This document shows, in pieces, positions 31,413 through 43,466 of a stretch of 64,000 nt of DNA (position 1 is its first letter; every line of letters begins with the position of its first letter). The notes under the pieces were generated by a model that saw only the letters and a program-made list of their open reading frames with translations, ran no database searches and had not been told where the DNA came from. The position numbers and the translations under genes are program-made. The DNA comes from Sophora flavescens (lineage: Eukaryota; Streptophyta; Magnoliopsida; Fabales; Fabaceae): assembly GCA_030762895.1 (NCBI GenBank), contig CM061064.1, forward strand, positions 131,633,402 to 131,697,401. Reading direction: 5' to 3'.

Positions 31413-33491
31413 CTAAATGTGACACCCCCTACCCCGCATATTAATATAAAACGTTTACTTGAAAGAGGTAATATAAAAACATGCATTTATTTAATTGAAA
31501 TAAAATCTGGGTAAACAGGTACCACATTATAAATATAATCAGATCAAGATATCATCTCAACCAACATATGCTATGCGGTGCATCCCTACTCCGCTACTCC
31601 ATTATGCATGCGGATCCAAACTGTAACACCCTTCTCAGGTGCTACATCGTAAGTGACATTTTAAGGCCGAAAAGTATATTAATTAAAATTGGCTATAAAA
31701 GAATGGGGTAATTTTTTTCTTTTTCGTAAGTCGTATATAACTACTTTGATTTAAATGAATGGACGATAAAATTTTCCTTTATAACAATTAGGATCATAAG
31801 TTAGAAAATCATTTACATAATACGTAACCCAACTCATAAACATAATACATAACAGTATACAAATCCAGTATAAAGATATGGAGACACAGCTCCTACAACA
31901 TAAGATACTTGGAGTCGCAACTCCATAACAGTAACATTAACTCCCAAACATACCCAACTGGCCAAACTAAAATAGAAAAGACCATCCTTTCTCAAACACC
32001 GTAAGAAGGACAAACCCAAATGATGAAATCTAGTGGAAACTCTATTTGAGTCCACTACCGACGTCGTCCCAAAAGACACTACTGGAGTTACTACAATAGT
32101 AACTTTCGAACCTGGCCATTTCCTTTTCCCATAGGAATACATGGTCTACGAACCATCGACAGTATGGAAGACGTCCACTAGAAACTCCAACATATTGTCC
32201 GCATACTCGAACCTCATCCTCTATGATGCATCTACCAAGCTACATCTTGACATCTCAATCTTCTCAAAAGATTATAGAAGGCACATAGCCAGCTGACATA
32301 GGCAATATAAAAATAAGGAGGTGAGATTTCCATTTATCTTACACATAAGGCAGACATGCATTGGTACGACTCTTAGGTACGTACAATTATCAATTATCAA
32401 TCATATCTACACCCATATCAAAACAATAATGTTTCACAAAAACATGACCCCAGGACAATGTTTTCCTAGATAGTAGACATCTAAGACTTGAGGAATGACC
32501 TCTGAATTCCTATACCATGGTTTTACGAACAGTCAGAGAGAGTGGTTCGGAGGATTGTTCCGGAGGTACCAGTCTTGGGTAATAAAAAATGTGTCAATGG
32601 TAGGCAATGTGCAAGTCATAGGCTTTTTCGAGAACATCCTACATTACCAGAAAACACGTAGCATCTATTCAAGTATGTCGGTGTATTGCCAGATCACCAT
32701 GCCACAGAGGAGCAACCCAATAGGCCTATGTGAGTATTTCATAACCCTGACATACCCAAGCGTCAAACAGATCGGCCCTGTGGAATTCGCACCCGCATTA
32801 AAGTGTTAGCTCAATCTCCTAGGCACAATGGCCTTACAGAACATAGTTTCACTATGTGTTTAAGATAAATTTGCCAGAAATATGTTCTTCTTGTTTACCC
32901 ATCGGATAACATCTTGATTTCATCGAAATTCTCTCAATGTGCTTTCTCAGATGCTAGATGTTCTTAAGTCCGATTTACGGTACTTAACATCGAGCTGAAG
33001 TTCTCAAGTAACCTTTCATCTTTGTGTAAAGATATCAATAGTTCTCAAGATATCAACCAAATCCTCCAAGATGATAACACACATATACATCAATAATTTA
33101 CACAACTTATACACTTATGATTTTCAAGACCATATACACTAAATAAACCATCAACATATCTACTGTGGATGCTATGTACTTTCAGGAAATTAATTTTGAT
33201 GATGAGCAACAAAAGTAAAACAATTGATTGAGATAATGAAAGTGCAAGATCAAGGCAAGATCATCCAATACCAAGAGAAGAACTTCAAGGGTATATAGAT
33301 TAAGTTTGGTCGTGGGATTATTTGTAAGATTCAAGTGTAGGATTGGCTATTAAAATTGAATTAATTAAAAATTGTTTTTAAAATTGAAAATGGGCTTAAG
33401 GTTTTTCAAAGAATTGGAAAAATGTTTTTCATGAGTGTTAGAATGTTCTATAGATTGAAAATTATCATTTTTTATGTTAAAAGAATAGCTC

Positions 33492-33525
33492 GTAATCGAT
33501 TACCAGTACATCTGTAATCGATTAC
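33492..33525 (+). repeat. Paired GTAATCGATTAC palindromes
   Basis: Two perfect 12-bp palindromes, 22 bp apart start to start, each followed by CAGT. They are about 75 bp upstream of a TATA box. The motif is, from memory, common in legume copia LTRs. Confidence 0.8.
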
Positions 33526-33600
33526 CAGTCGCAAAAAAGTGATTTCTGGTGCAGAAAATGCGTGACAGTTGTGCAAAACGGCTATATTTTGAAACCTCAC

Positions 33601-33608
33601 TATAAATA
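33601..33608 (+). promoter_or_regulatory. TATA box (TATAAATA) of the copia solo LTR
   Basis: CACTATAAATACTC is followed about 30 bp later by an AACCCTAGGTTTTC leader. Typical spacing after the palindrome pair. Confidence 0.6.
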
Positions 33609-33837
33609 CTCTGTAGCAGCCCGAAAAACCCTAGGTTTTCACTCTTAGAACACTTAAACATCATCTCTAACCTCAAGATTCAATCTTTCACTCTTGAAAT
33701 CAAGATTTGAGCTAATCCTACACAAGAGTCATAGTGCTTCAACTTGTATTGATTCAACCTTTTGAGGTATTCTTCTTTGTAATCACTTATTGCTAGATTT
33801 GTTTTGGTTAAAGAGAGTGAGGAATCTCTCTAGTTTG

Positions 33838-34095
33838 ATTTGTAACAAGGGTGAGGTATACCTTGAGTAGATTTGGAGACTCTTGCACAAGGGTGAGGTA
33901 TCCCAAGTGAGGAGGGCTCTTTGTAAAAGGGTAGGGAATCCCTTTAGAAGAAGAAGGTGAGGTATCCTTCTTGTATTGAGAGAAAATCTTGGGGTGAGGT
34001 ATCCTTAAGTCCAAAGGGTGGGGTATGTCCAAAGGGTGGGGTATCCCTTTGGTGAGTAGTATTAAGGCTCTTGCACGAGGTAGGGTATCCGAGTG
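33838..34095 (+). repeat. GGGTGAGGTATCC degenerate minisatellite
   Basis: Nine or so copies of (G)GGT(G)AGG(T/A)ATCC separated by 5-30 bp occur in the R/U5 part of the copia solo LTR. It is not coding. Confidence 0.7.
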
Positions 34096-37000
34096 AAGAG
34101 TGCTCTAAGTGTTGTAAAGTTTGAATTGATTATTAGTGTAAAATACTCACAAATGTATTGTGGGGACTGGATGTAGGTCACTCAAGGGAGTGATTGAACC
34201 AGTATAAATTAATTGTGTGCTTTTCTCATTCTTTACACTTGGTAACATCTACATTAAGGTAAGATAGTGGTAATCTCCCCCATACCTCTTGTAGACCACT
34301 TGAAGATGAAACAAACACAAGCTAAACCAAGCAAGGTGTGCCACGGTTTTGTCCACCAAAACCTAACCATGATCAATCAACAAGAAACAAGCTAAAGAAT
34401 GAAGAAAATCACCTTAACCCATTTGAGCATAGGTTCGGTCAAGTTGGAAAGAAATAGCTACGGATCTATAAATTTTTCAAGCTCTTGTATGATGAATATA
34501 GAAGTCATATGAAGATCAAAGAAATTGATCTCACATTAAAATGATTTTTCTATGATTTTCTAGAATTATTTGAAAAACTAGATCTAGGAATTTGGACTTG
34601 AAGAAAACTTGAGATTGGAAGAAATTTTGTGAAGAGAGATGAAGGTATGATCATGGATCATAAGGCTATACCTTTAGAATTTGAAGAAATGAACAAGATG
34701 TTAGACTTCCTTTGAAAATCAAGAGAAAGAACTTAGATTTTTTGTGAGTAGGAAAGTATAAGAACATGAACACTTGTGAAGGAGCAAAAATGAAATGGAG
34801 ATGGCCTTTTATAGGAGGTGAGGCTGCATGAAATTGGCCCAAAATAAGGAGAAGAAATTGATTGTTTACTGATAAATGGTAACCATGGTGAGTATTAACC
34901 AAAGCTTGGTTAGAAAATATAGTATAATAACCTAACTAGTTGATGAATCATGAAAGTAGGAAATGAATGTGTGGTGGTGGTGTATCTAGGGTGATGTGGT
35001 TGCAGTTTGCACCCCAAATGAGGAGAAGTCATCTTGAAATTGTCTTGTGAACCATGGTTGAATTAACCAAACATAGGTTGGGTTAACTTAGGGGTAATTT
35101 GGTCATTTCACTTGAAGTCATCATGATAAATGAGTGGTGATGGTGAGGAGTATGTGGCTGAATTGTGACCACATGTGAGAAAGAGGATATTTTGTTGTAA
35201 ATCATGGTTGGCTAACCTTAGTTGGAGTTAACTAGACATAGGTTAGGTTAAAGATCATAATATCTAGATATTTCTTTGTTGTCATGATGGCTAAGGTGAG
35301 TCACCACCATGACTTGACATGGTGACTCATTCCTCTTGAGTCATCATGGATGACTCGTCGTTCTGTTTTCTAGTGTATCTCTGCGCATCCGTATCTTATT
35401 CCGTTGTTTACTCGATTGGGGTTTTTGAGAGAAAGATGATGAAATGAAATGAGTTTGGTTTAGTGGATGGGCTGCACGAAATTGAGTTGTTGTGAGGGTA
35501 TTTTGGTCAAAATTTACTTAAGGACACTCTTGGAATTTCACTTAAAGACCATGGGCATTTTGGTCTTTTCACTAGAATAAATATCATGATATTTTAGTGT
35601 CATCATTATGCCTCATAAATGCTAGGTGAGTCACCCATGTGACTCACCACCTTAGGTGGCAAGATGTCCCCTCATCCGGAGTCCAGTTTTGTCTCTGCAC
35701 GTCCGTTCTCGACTCCGTCGATTACCCGTTTGTTGATGATGCACCCGAATGAAGTATAGTAACTTATTTATTATGAGAATTTCAAAAATAACCAATATCG
35801 TTGGAAAAATAATATCAACCCAAACCGTTTCGTTCATGAATCCAAATTAGGTTTTCTAATCAGTAATATTTTACTGTCAATGAAAAACACAGACTGGGTT
35901 CCACCTGAATTCTAAACCGAAAATTTAACCGTAACTTCCTTCGATATAGAAGGTCTCAACTATGATTTTGTTTACTTAAAAATCATTTTCTAAATCCTCG
36001 GTAATAATATAAAATATAATTACCGGTCAAGACATGAGAAAACGGGGTGTTACACAAACTATCTCAGGAAGGCAACTTCGGAGTTACATTTCCACATTGG
36101 CCAAAAAGCACCAATGCCAGGAGTCCACCAAACCATGGGTGAACCCCTTGGATAGCTGACACGTCATAACGAGGACATGCCACCGCGGGGGCGCACGGTT
36201 CACCAAACCATGGGTGAACCACCAAGACTTGGCCAGATCGTCATACTCTAGGACGACCTACCCTATGTTGAACTTCCCCCCACTAACAACTTCAACGTAT
36301 GAATGCATGAGCACAACAACAAACAAGGCAACCACCTCCTTTTCTTGGGCCAATAAGCACCCAAAACTTATCACCACCATCAACATCAACATCAACACCT
36401 TTACCCTTCTGGGTCAAGGCCCCCATAGCCAAAAAGCACTAAGGTTCAACTTATCAACACCTCGACCAAAAACCATCGAGACCACTTTGGCCGAAAATCA
36501 CCAAAGCGTATCAACGTGCGATAGCCCAAAGGGCACCGGCTTAACCAACTTATTATTCTTATTCAACTTAATTAATCTTTAATTAGTTATCTAGCTCTTC
36601 CTTATTCGATTGGTATCTTATTACATTATTGGGGACATTTGGGGTTAAACACCCCTTAATTCTTTTAATCTCATATTTTGACCAGTAACGGGAGCATGGG
36701 CGTGCTCACCCCAGCATGGTCGTGCTGTCACTTAAGTGGATCACGGTCGTGCTCACTACCCTGCACAGTCGTGCTCAATGCACGGCTATCTTCCAGAATT
36801 CAACTGGGAGCATGGGCGTGATCTCTGTTCAGCACGGCCGTACTCCTGGGCAACAATACTGTTCTAGGCAGATTCAACTTATGTTCTTGGAGCCAAAACT
36901 CCCTAACGCTCTCAAATCAGATCCTAGGGTCCTTTGACTAATCCAGTTGTCATTAATCCTCACCTCTCACTAACAGTTCATGTCTTATGGAACATTAGGG

Positions 37001-38388
37001 AATAAATCCCTTAATCCTTATGTTAATTAATAGTCCTAAATTAGTCAGTTAGGGTCCTATTAACAAATTCAACATTATGATAACATAACTCAGTCAATCA
37101 ATGCATATCAATAACAACATAACAGTCATATTCATAATCATGATCAGATTCACTCATTTATACATCAATGGCATACAACATAGTAATTATAAATAATAGG
37201 CATATCATTGGCCAACTAGCAATTAATCATATAATCCAACAGAACATGGCATTGATAACAGTTAACAACAACATATAACGAGGCTATGGGAACCCCTCAT
37301 CGTACACTACCCCTTGCCTAATGAATACACTATCCTTCTCCCTATATCTAGAGTGAAGAATTCATGTTAACTGACACAGATTCTAACTGGTTCCCTCAAA
37401 CGGCTCGATGAACGATCCCAAGCCTTGGCCAACATGAAGAGGTTAACCAAATCAGTTCCCAATTCAATAAACAGAAAAGGATACGGAAAGGGGAAAGACC
37501 ATTACCTTTAGATTGACACTTAGCGTGTGACTCTACTCTCTCAAACACGAACAGAACACCAAACAGTGATCTAGTTCAAAGGGGACAAACGAAAGAGGCT
37601 GCTATCACACTTAGGGTTGCCTAAAAGTTCCAAATTGATGGTTTAACTCGTAACCCTCGCTGTTAGCAACATACTTATAGACTCAGACCCGAGCACGGTC
37701 GTGCTCTTCCTTGAGCACGACCTTGCTAAACTTAGCGCCTACGAGGCGCGGTCTACCCTTTAGCACGAGTGTGCTCACTGTTGAGCATGACCGTCCTCAA
37801 ATTAGAGTCAGCAAGGCGTGCTATCCCAACGAGCATGATCGTTCTCTCTATCAAGCACGATCGTGCTTGTGACTCAGACAGTCGCAAGACACAGTCTAGG
37901 AAAGGGATTTCCACCTAAAACCCCACTTAGCCCATTCTAAACCTTCCTAACATTCCAGGTACATACAAAAGCGCTTGACAAAAAATACGGCATTACAACA
38001 CTCACATTGATGTGGGGACTGGATTTAGGTTACCAGAGGAGGTAGCTAAACCAGGATAAAATTGGTTTGCATTTTCTCTTTACATAAACTCTTTTATATT
38101 CTTCATTGTTGAATGCGTGAATTAGAAATATCATAGAGAAACTTGCATGATTTGATTTGTTTCTGATCTTTATTACATCTGAAATGTAAAGTGTTGTTAA
38201 TCTTAGTTTTCTAAACTCCAAGTTTTGTGAAATTAACATCTTGCAAAAACACATTTTGGTTTGTTGGTTGACAAAATCTTTTTCAAGTAAGAAAAACAAA
38301 TAGTTTTTGCAAAGAGGGGTAAAATTTTTAAAGATAACATACTCAATTCCCCCCTGAGGAGTAGTGAGAAGTCACAACCAACATTATT

Positions 38389-39499
38389 GACATTTACTTT
38401 GTGGGTCAAAAGAACGATGGACCACCTATTATTAGATGGATCGGTGACATAGAAGACTTGTTAAGCTTGAGATGCCAAAATAAAAGGCTTATTATTAGAC
38501 CCCCACCCTATTGAAATCCACCCACATGAACCCCAGTTCATCAATCTGAACATCGTTATGGTTGTCAACCCACTTACATTGGAACACATGCACCCAAAGT
38601 GTTGTGTAGTCCAACTCCCATATGTTCTCAATGGCACCGAAGTATGACATATTCGCATAAATGGGGTTCTTGTCTTTAGCACTTACCACATGCATAGCTT
38701 GAGCTATAAGAGTCACGCCACTATTTTGCATTGTACTCCGATCATCATGTTCTTTTGTATAGAACGTGTACCCATTAATTAGATAACAGGTGTAAGATAT
38801 GGCATGAATACTTGGACTTTGTGCTAACCCTTTCAATCTTTCTAAAACTGAATCTGGATCTACATATCAATCTATAAGAACCTGATCCTTTAGCCATGTT
38901 ACTGATTGTGTTCTTTTGTTATCCATTTCTCACACTTATTCGGGTTCAAACCCTTAACCACATCATTGTGTCTTTCAATATATGGCTCAACCTCGTCGGC
39001 ATTGTGTACAACATATAAGTGCGCTTCAACCATTCTGCCTTTTCCCTTCACCTTCTGTTCTTCCCGTGTGACGAGACTTTGAAAGCCCTATGGACTCGAC
39101 TAGGTATTCATTACAGTAATCCACGACTTCTTCCACTATGTACCGGTCAACAATACAGCCCTCTGTTCGTGATTGATTTTTCACATACCCTTTTAATAAC
39201 TTCATGTAACGCTCGAACAGATACATCCATCTCATATACGCAGGCCCACACAGTTGTGCTCTCTAACCAGGTGAACTGTCAGATGAACCACTATGTCAAA
39301 GAACGAAGGTGGGAAATACAGCTCAAGCTCACACAAAGTAAAAACAATTCCTCTTTGTAATGCCAACAACTTCATAGGGTCAATCACTTTGCAGCAAATC
39401 GCCTTGAAGAAGTTACATAGTTTAGTTATGGACAATCACACTTTTTTTGGGTAAAATGGAGCGTATCCTGACTGGTAGTAAACCCTCCATGAGACCATG
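38389..39499 (-). pseudogene. CACTA transposase-related protein, DUF4218 and DUF4216 regions
   Basis: Read right to left on the minus strand. At 39232-39435, TKLCNFFKAICCKVIDP and CELELYFPPSFFDIVVHLTVHLVRE belong to DUF4218, as does RWMYLFERYMKLLKGYVKN at 39026-39235. At 38495-38836, INGYTFYTKEHDDRSTMQNSGV, KDKNPIYANMSYFG and WELDYTTLWVHVFQCKWVD belong to DUF4216. Both families are, to my knowledge, typical of plant En/Spm-like CACTA proteins. The frame is broken several times. It continues left at 18487-18627 and right at 54799-54950, so two insertions (18628-38383 and 39505-54793) split one gene. Confidence 0.75.
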
Positions 39500-39647
39500 A
39501 CAATTGAGACACCCCGATGTTCCATTAAAGAAAATCCAAATTTATTAAAACCTAATCATGATATTAACGTTAAGCGAATATGTAAAACAACGAAGGAATA
39601 AAAACCTTAAATAAGAAAACCATCAAATAGAAACATAACATTACATG

Positions 39648-39650
39648 TGC

Positions 39651-39684
<34 letters not shown>

Positions 39685-39727
39685 GTATATATGTATATAT
39701 ATATGTATATATATATGTATATATATG

Positions 39728-39760
<33 letters not shown>

Positions 39761-39809
39761 GTATATATATATGTATATATATATATATATATGTATATAT
39801 ATGTATATA

Positions 39810-39864
<55 letters not shown>

Positions 39865-39866
39865 AG
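39648..39866. repeat. TA-rich microsatellite with interspersed GTATATA
   Basis: About 220 bp of alternating (TA)n and GTATA words. All overlapping Y/I-rich reading frames on both strands are artefacts of this repeat. Confidence 0.95.
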
Positions 39867-40013
39867 TTTTGCCTAAGTACATTCATAACAGACAGTAGAG
39901 GGAATCCCATCAGTAGGATACCATATAAAGATACAAACCGGGTGAAAAATAAAATACATCAAAAAGTCCTCACCACACACCTATATACACCTAATTGGAT
40001 ACTCACTGGCCGG

Positions 40014-40560
40014 TCCTATCACAACCGACTACTACTACCCTCGCTCTCACCCCTGCCTCCTATAGGTCTGGATGGTCCCGCTACTCCTATGTTAATGCTA
40101 GATGAGCTCCTCCCAGGATGCCACTGAAACAAGCGTCGGTATGCCAAGCTGTTTCGAGACGATAACCTGGAAGACTCGGATCATGCTGGTCTCACGTTTG
40201 GAACCTCCGAAACATCAGGGGCAAGGAAGTAGTCTATTTTAGGTACAACCTGATCATCGAGTGCTGGTGCAGGAACGGGTACCGGTGCCGGCATAGGTAC
40301 ATGTACAGGAACTGGTATCATCTTCGGCATCGGTGGCATCAGAGGTATTGACGCTACAGGGAATCCAAGGGGAAATGGAAAATTTTGGCCGACCCAAAAC
40401 ATCCCAACCAAACCAAAAGGAGCTCCCTCCCCTAACCTAGTAGTCAACGATACTGGACCCGTATAAATGGCAAAACAGGTGACTGGGTCCACTAGCCACC
40501 CCTGCTCATCCACGAACTCGAACTCAAAGGTTCCCGTCAAGGGGAACCCCTATGGCTCCT
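40014..40560 (-). pseudogene. Gene-like reading frame inside the chromovirus LTR, unknown function
   Basis: The minus strand has an open frame at 40181-40540 with non-random composition: an N-terminal FEFEFVDEQGWLVDP block, a mixed stretch ending near GMFWVGQNFPFPLGFP, and a proline-rich run of PMP/PVP/PAP repeats. After one stop (TGA at about 40178-40180) the same frame continues with a serine-rich tail (SSSSINIGVAGPSRPIGG) up to about 40014. I do not recognise the family. It could be a retroelement accessory ORF or captured host sequence. It is absent from the truncated middle and right LTRs, so it cannot be compared internally. Confidence 0.4.
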
Positions 40561-40731
40561 CCATCCAGTAATGATCCATATGACCCATCAGCAATATCTG
40601 GTTCTACACATATAACGATAGAAAAGACAAACGCAAAAGAAAGGGAAAAGGATATAAGAAACTATCTAGCATCAAAACATGGAAAAGGTTATGTAGCACA
40701 TAATCAATAAAGGCACACAGACATGCATCAC

Positions 40732-40734
<3 letters not shown>

Positions 40735-40807
<73 letters not shown>
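40735..40807. repeat. (AT)n microsatellite
   Basis: About 36 AT repeats. At the homologous position the middle LTR has (GT)n at 45333-45398 and the right LTR has (GT)n(TA)n at 52770-52926. Confidence 0.95.
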
Positions 40808-40809
<2 letters not shown>

Positions 40810-42138
40810 TCGAGACACATCATCATCCTCTACCCTTCGCAATCATGCAACTTATGCTGATGTGGCCACCACCAACCTGTCATACACCCCTCATCTGATT
40901 TAGGGATGTTAGTCAGTCGTCTAAGCGACACGTCCCGAAATCCCGGTGCACACCCTCATCCGTGGTGAGAATGCTCATGCAAAGCAATGTCAATATAGAT
41001 GCACATCTAGCTCCGGTGCACACCCTGGTTCTCTCTCGAGGGTGCTCATGCATAGCAATGACACTATAGCTGCACAACTAAAATCTAATTTTGGACGGTC
41101 CTACGAGGACTTCGGACCTCATGTTTTCCAAACACAAGGATGTGATCAACAACGTGCATCTATATGAGTCTTGCCAACTTGTACCAAGTCATTACTTAGT
41201 GCCTTAACCTTTCCTCATCATCTCATATGATATCTCAAATCCCATGACAAATATTAATTAATCATTTAGGTTCCGAACAACTTTAAAATATACATCATAC
41301 ACACCCCAACATGCATCACCATAACTCATCATTTATCAATACCTAAATATCACTAAGCATGTTATAACAAGCAATCATATCATCATATCAATCATATTCA
41401 TATTATTAAAATAATAATATAATAATAAAATAAACATAATTACCCTAGACATATCATATTAATCCAAACAGCACACAGCGAGCAGTTTAATAGATAAAAT
41501 CATGCAACCGCGAATATCATAAATTTAACCTAACGGCGATAAATCTACAATCTCCATATCATCATTGGTACACTAAGTAGTCCCCAATGTGATATTGACA
41601 ATGTCCATTATTCGCCTACTAGTAGGGTTTAGGTCACCCTACGCCATTATTGAATAAAATTCTACTTAGCCATTTTCAACGTTAGATGGCTTCTTTCACC
41701 CACCTGACAAGTCGTAAGATAACCTAGAAGCAACGAAACGACCACTCCCTTAATCTTCTCAATTTTTCCATGCGAGCTACAGGTACCTCTGGGCCTCCGA
41801 AAATTCACCTGAATACATCATCGTGAAGCATACGTTACAGGTAACCCTAATCTGAAAATGGGATTGAAAACCGATAGACGGATTGAAAGATATTCTTAAT
41901 ACCATCACCGACGGCATTTTATCATAAAAGGGTATAGATTACCTTATTTTAGAGAAGAAAATAAATCTAGGGTTTAGAAGATATCGTTGCTACGATCACA
42001 ATGACGTAGTTGGAATCGCGATAGGACAATCGATCGAACCGAAAATTGAGCTTGAAGTCTCTCTCTCTAACTAACCTCTCTCTATCTCTCTACAATTCTG
42101 CTCTCTGCCTTCCTTTTTCATGAAGGGTGAAAGTTTCA

Positions 42139-42320
42139 AGTGTTGTGATCCCAACGTCCAAGCGTTGGAGTGCTTGAGCACCCATGTTCCCACGCTTAAG
42201 AGTTGGGAAGACTTCACCATGAAGTCATCTCGACGCGTGTTTCAAGCATTGTCAAGCATTTTTCATGTCTCGAGCGCCCATGTTCCCACGCTCAAACGTT
42301 GCAAAACCCACGGTCGAGCG
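42139..42320 (-). repeat. CAAGCGTTGG / CACGCTCAA word array in the composite LTR
   Basis: The repeated words AACGTCCAAGCGTTGG, TTGAGCACCCATGTTCCCACGC, CTCAAACGTTG and CGAGCGTTGACC carry GCGTT/AACGC cores. The right LTR has the homologous array at about 54265-54450, with several CG changed to CA/TG. No clear TATA box was identified next to it. Confidence 0.5.
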
Positions 42321-42679
42321 TTGACCATTGACCAACAACCCTGATTTTACGTTTCGTTGTGTTCTAAGTCCGTTTGAAGTCCGATTGACCTCAAATTTGA
42401 TACATGGATTCCCCTATACTTAAGGAACGAGTAAACAAGACCAAGTCCTCACACATGCATATCCTACTCACCAATCATAAATTTCTTAATGTGCATTCTT
42501 AAGCATTCTAAACAATACAAGAAAGTCATAGAACACTTTCACGTTCGTTTCGATGCCAGTTGATCGCGTACTTTCCATGCAAAGGTTCGTGTACTTAGAT
42601 ATACATATTAGGCACTTAATCAAGGTCTTAAACATGGTTACTAATCGTATAACTAATGTCGTAAAACATAGATGTTACA

Positions 42680-43108
42680 TTACTACCCCCTTAAAAAAAA
42701 TTCTGTCCTCGGAATTTACGTACCTAAAAAGAGATGTAGATACTGCTGCTGTATATCTGCCTCATGCTCCCAGGTAGCATCTCCTGTAGTCTCATCACCA
42801 ATGACCTTGACCAAAGGAATCTGTCTACCTCGGAGTTCTTTAATCCTTCTATCTACGATTCTAACTGGTAAAGCCTCATATTCAAGAGTCTCTCGGAGTT
42901 GTATCGACTTAGGCTCAAGCACATGTGCAGGATCAGGATAATATTTTCTCAATTGTGAGATGTGAAAGATGTCATGAAGATTAGAAAGGTTAGGTGGTAA
43001 GGCAATATGGTAAACTACTTGACCAATCCGTCGAAGAATCTGGAAAGGTCCAATGAATCTAGGAGTAAGCTTTCTAGACCTGATAGCTCTGCCAATTCTA
43101 GTTTTCAA
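42680..43108 (-). pseudogene. Composite chromovirus copy A: integrase C-terminus with chromodomain-like tail
   Basis: The frame at 42716-43108 reads RKLTPRFIGPFQILRRIGQVVYHIALPPNLSNLHDIFHISQLRKYYPDP and then a chromodomain-like end (LEYEALPVRIVDRRIKELRGRQIPLVKV with two conserved W/E positions). The stop is followed by a GGGGGTAGTAA purine tract and the LTR. Chromodomains guide some chromoviruses to heterochromatin. Confidence 0.75.
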
Positions 43109-43466
43109 AGTGGCTCTAAAAACACGTGATCACCTTCCTGGAATTCTAAGGGTCTCATCCTCTTGTTACTGTAGCTCCGCTGCCTATCCTGCGCTTCCTT
43201 CATCTTCTTCCTTATCTTCCTAACATGTTTCGTTGTCTATTGTACCACATCAGGACCCAGAACTTGGCTCTCACCAGTCTCAAACCAACACAACGGAGTT
43301 CTACACGTCCTGCCATACAAAGCCTCGTACGGTGCTATTACGATACTATGTGGAAACTATTATTATAGTTAAACTCAATCAAAGGCAAGAGTTCATCGCA
43401 TCTGCCAGTGTATTCTAACACACAGGCTCTCAAGAGATCCTCGAATGACTGAATCGTCCTCTCTAA

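Larger units (their letters stand above)
33164..34247 (+). mobile_element. Copia-type solo LTR, 1084 bp
   Basis: Runs from TGTGGATGC to GGTAACA with perfect TCTAC duplications (33159-33163, 34248-34252). Two GTAATCGATTAC palindromes (33492-33503, 33514-33525) lie upstream of a TATAAATA box (33601-33608). The GTGGGGACTGGAT...AACCAGTATAAA block near 34160-34210 is shared with the other copia LTRs here. A GGGTGAGGTATCC minisatellite fills 33838-34095. Confidence 0.85.
31622..36054 (-). mobile_element. Chromovirus-type solo LTR (minus), itself carrying a copia solo LTR
   Basis: The termini TGTAACACCC and GGGTGTTACA are bounded by perfect CAAAC duplications (31617-31621, 36055-36059). Own length is about 3.3 kb after removing 33164-34247. 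There is no primer site or coding domain. The TATA box on the minus strand is TATAAAAG at 34806-34813. It is related to 19285-23509 but clearly diverged. Confidence 0.8.
23987..37998 (-). mobile_element. Chromovirus (Tekay/Del-like Ty3) element, minus strand, with a nested insertion in its 5' LTR
   Basis: LTRs are at 23987-26455 (3') and 31418-37998 (5', interrupted). Between them on the minus strand lie the primer site, gag, zinc knuckles, protease, RT, RNase H, integrase, a 5S-like region and the polypurine tract, a complete order. The target duplication is AAACT/ACACT (23982-23986, 37999-38003; one mismatch). Own length is about 9.6 kb. Many stops and frameshifts make it non-coding today. 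It is inserted in the copia solo LTR 18628-38383. Confidence 0.85.
31418..37998 (-). repeat. 5' LTR of the minus-strand chromovirus, interrupted at 31622-36054
   Basis: Starts TGTGACACCCC and ends CGGCATTACA in plus orientation. Own length is about 2.1 kb: 31418-31621 and 36060-37998. Palindrome arrays at 36691-36845 and 37688-37868, with a minus-strand TATAAGTA at 37672-37679, correspond to those in the 3' LTR. A block of about 400 bp present in the 3' LTR (about 24094-24490) is deleted near 31530. Confidence 0.8.
18628..38383 (+). mobile_element. Copia-type solo LTR (about 1509 bp of own sequence) split by two nested insertions
   Basis: It starts TGTGGATAAATG and ends ...CACAACCAACA, with TTATT target duplications at 18623-18627 and 38384-38388. 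Own segments are 18628-19284, 23515-23986 and 38004-38383. They carry a TACATCGATGTA-type palindrome array, a TATA box at 23652-23659, and a GTGGGGACTGGAT...AACCAGGATAAA block (38010-38060) shared with the LTRs at 33164 and 48648. No copia coding sequence belongs to it, so it is a solo LTR left by LTR-LTR recombination. Confidence 0.8.
39505..42679 (-). repeat. Left (3') LTR of the composite chromovirus, 3175 bp
   Basis: TGAGACACCCCG...AGATGTTACA in plus orientation. It contains two TA-rich microsatellites (39648-39866, 40735-40807), a gene-like reading frame on the minus strand (about 40014-40560), and CAAGCGTTGG-type words at 42139-42320. On the minus strand it follows the purine tract at 42680-42695. 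Confidence 0.75.

Noticed and set aside
32495..32809. 104-codon frame inside the solo LTR
   Set aside because: In a solo LTR, no domain seen; not repeated in the related LTR at 19285-23509.
31622..36054. TGTAACACCC/GGGTGTTACA read as ends of a DNA transposon
   Set aside because: The matching ends are typical of chromovirus LTRs, the 5-bp duplication fits LTR integration, and the sequence is homologous to another LTR at 19285.
39607..39910. Several 60-90 codon Y/I-rich reading frames on both strands
   Set aside because: They are translations of the TA/GTATA microsatellite and carry no protein signal.
42139..42320. A seventh LTR palindrome family equal in quality to the others
   Set aside because: Words around GCGTT recur, but true palindromes are weaker and no TATA box was found, so it is kept as a lower-confidence repeat only.
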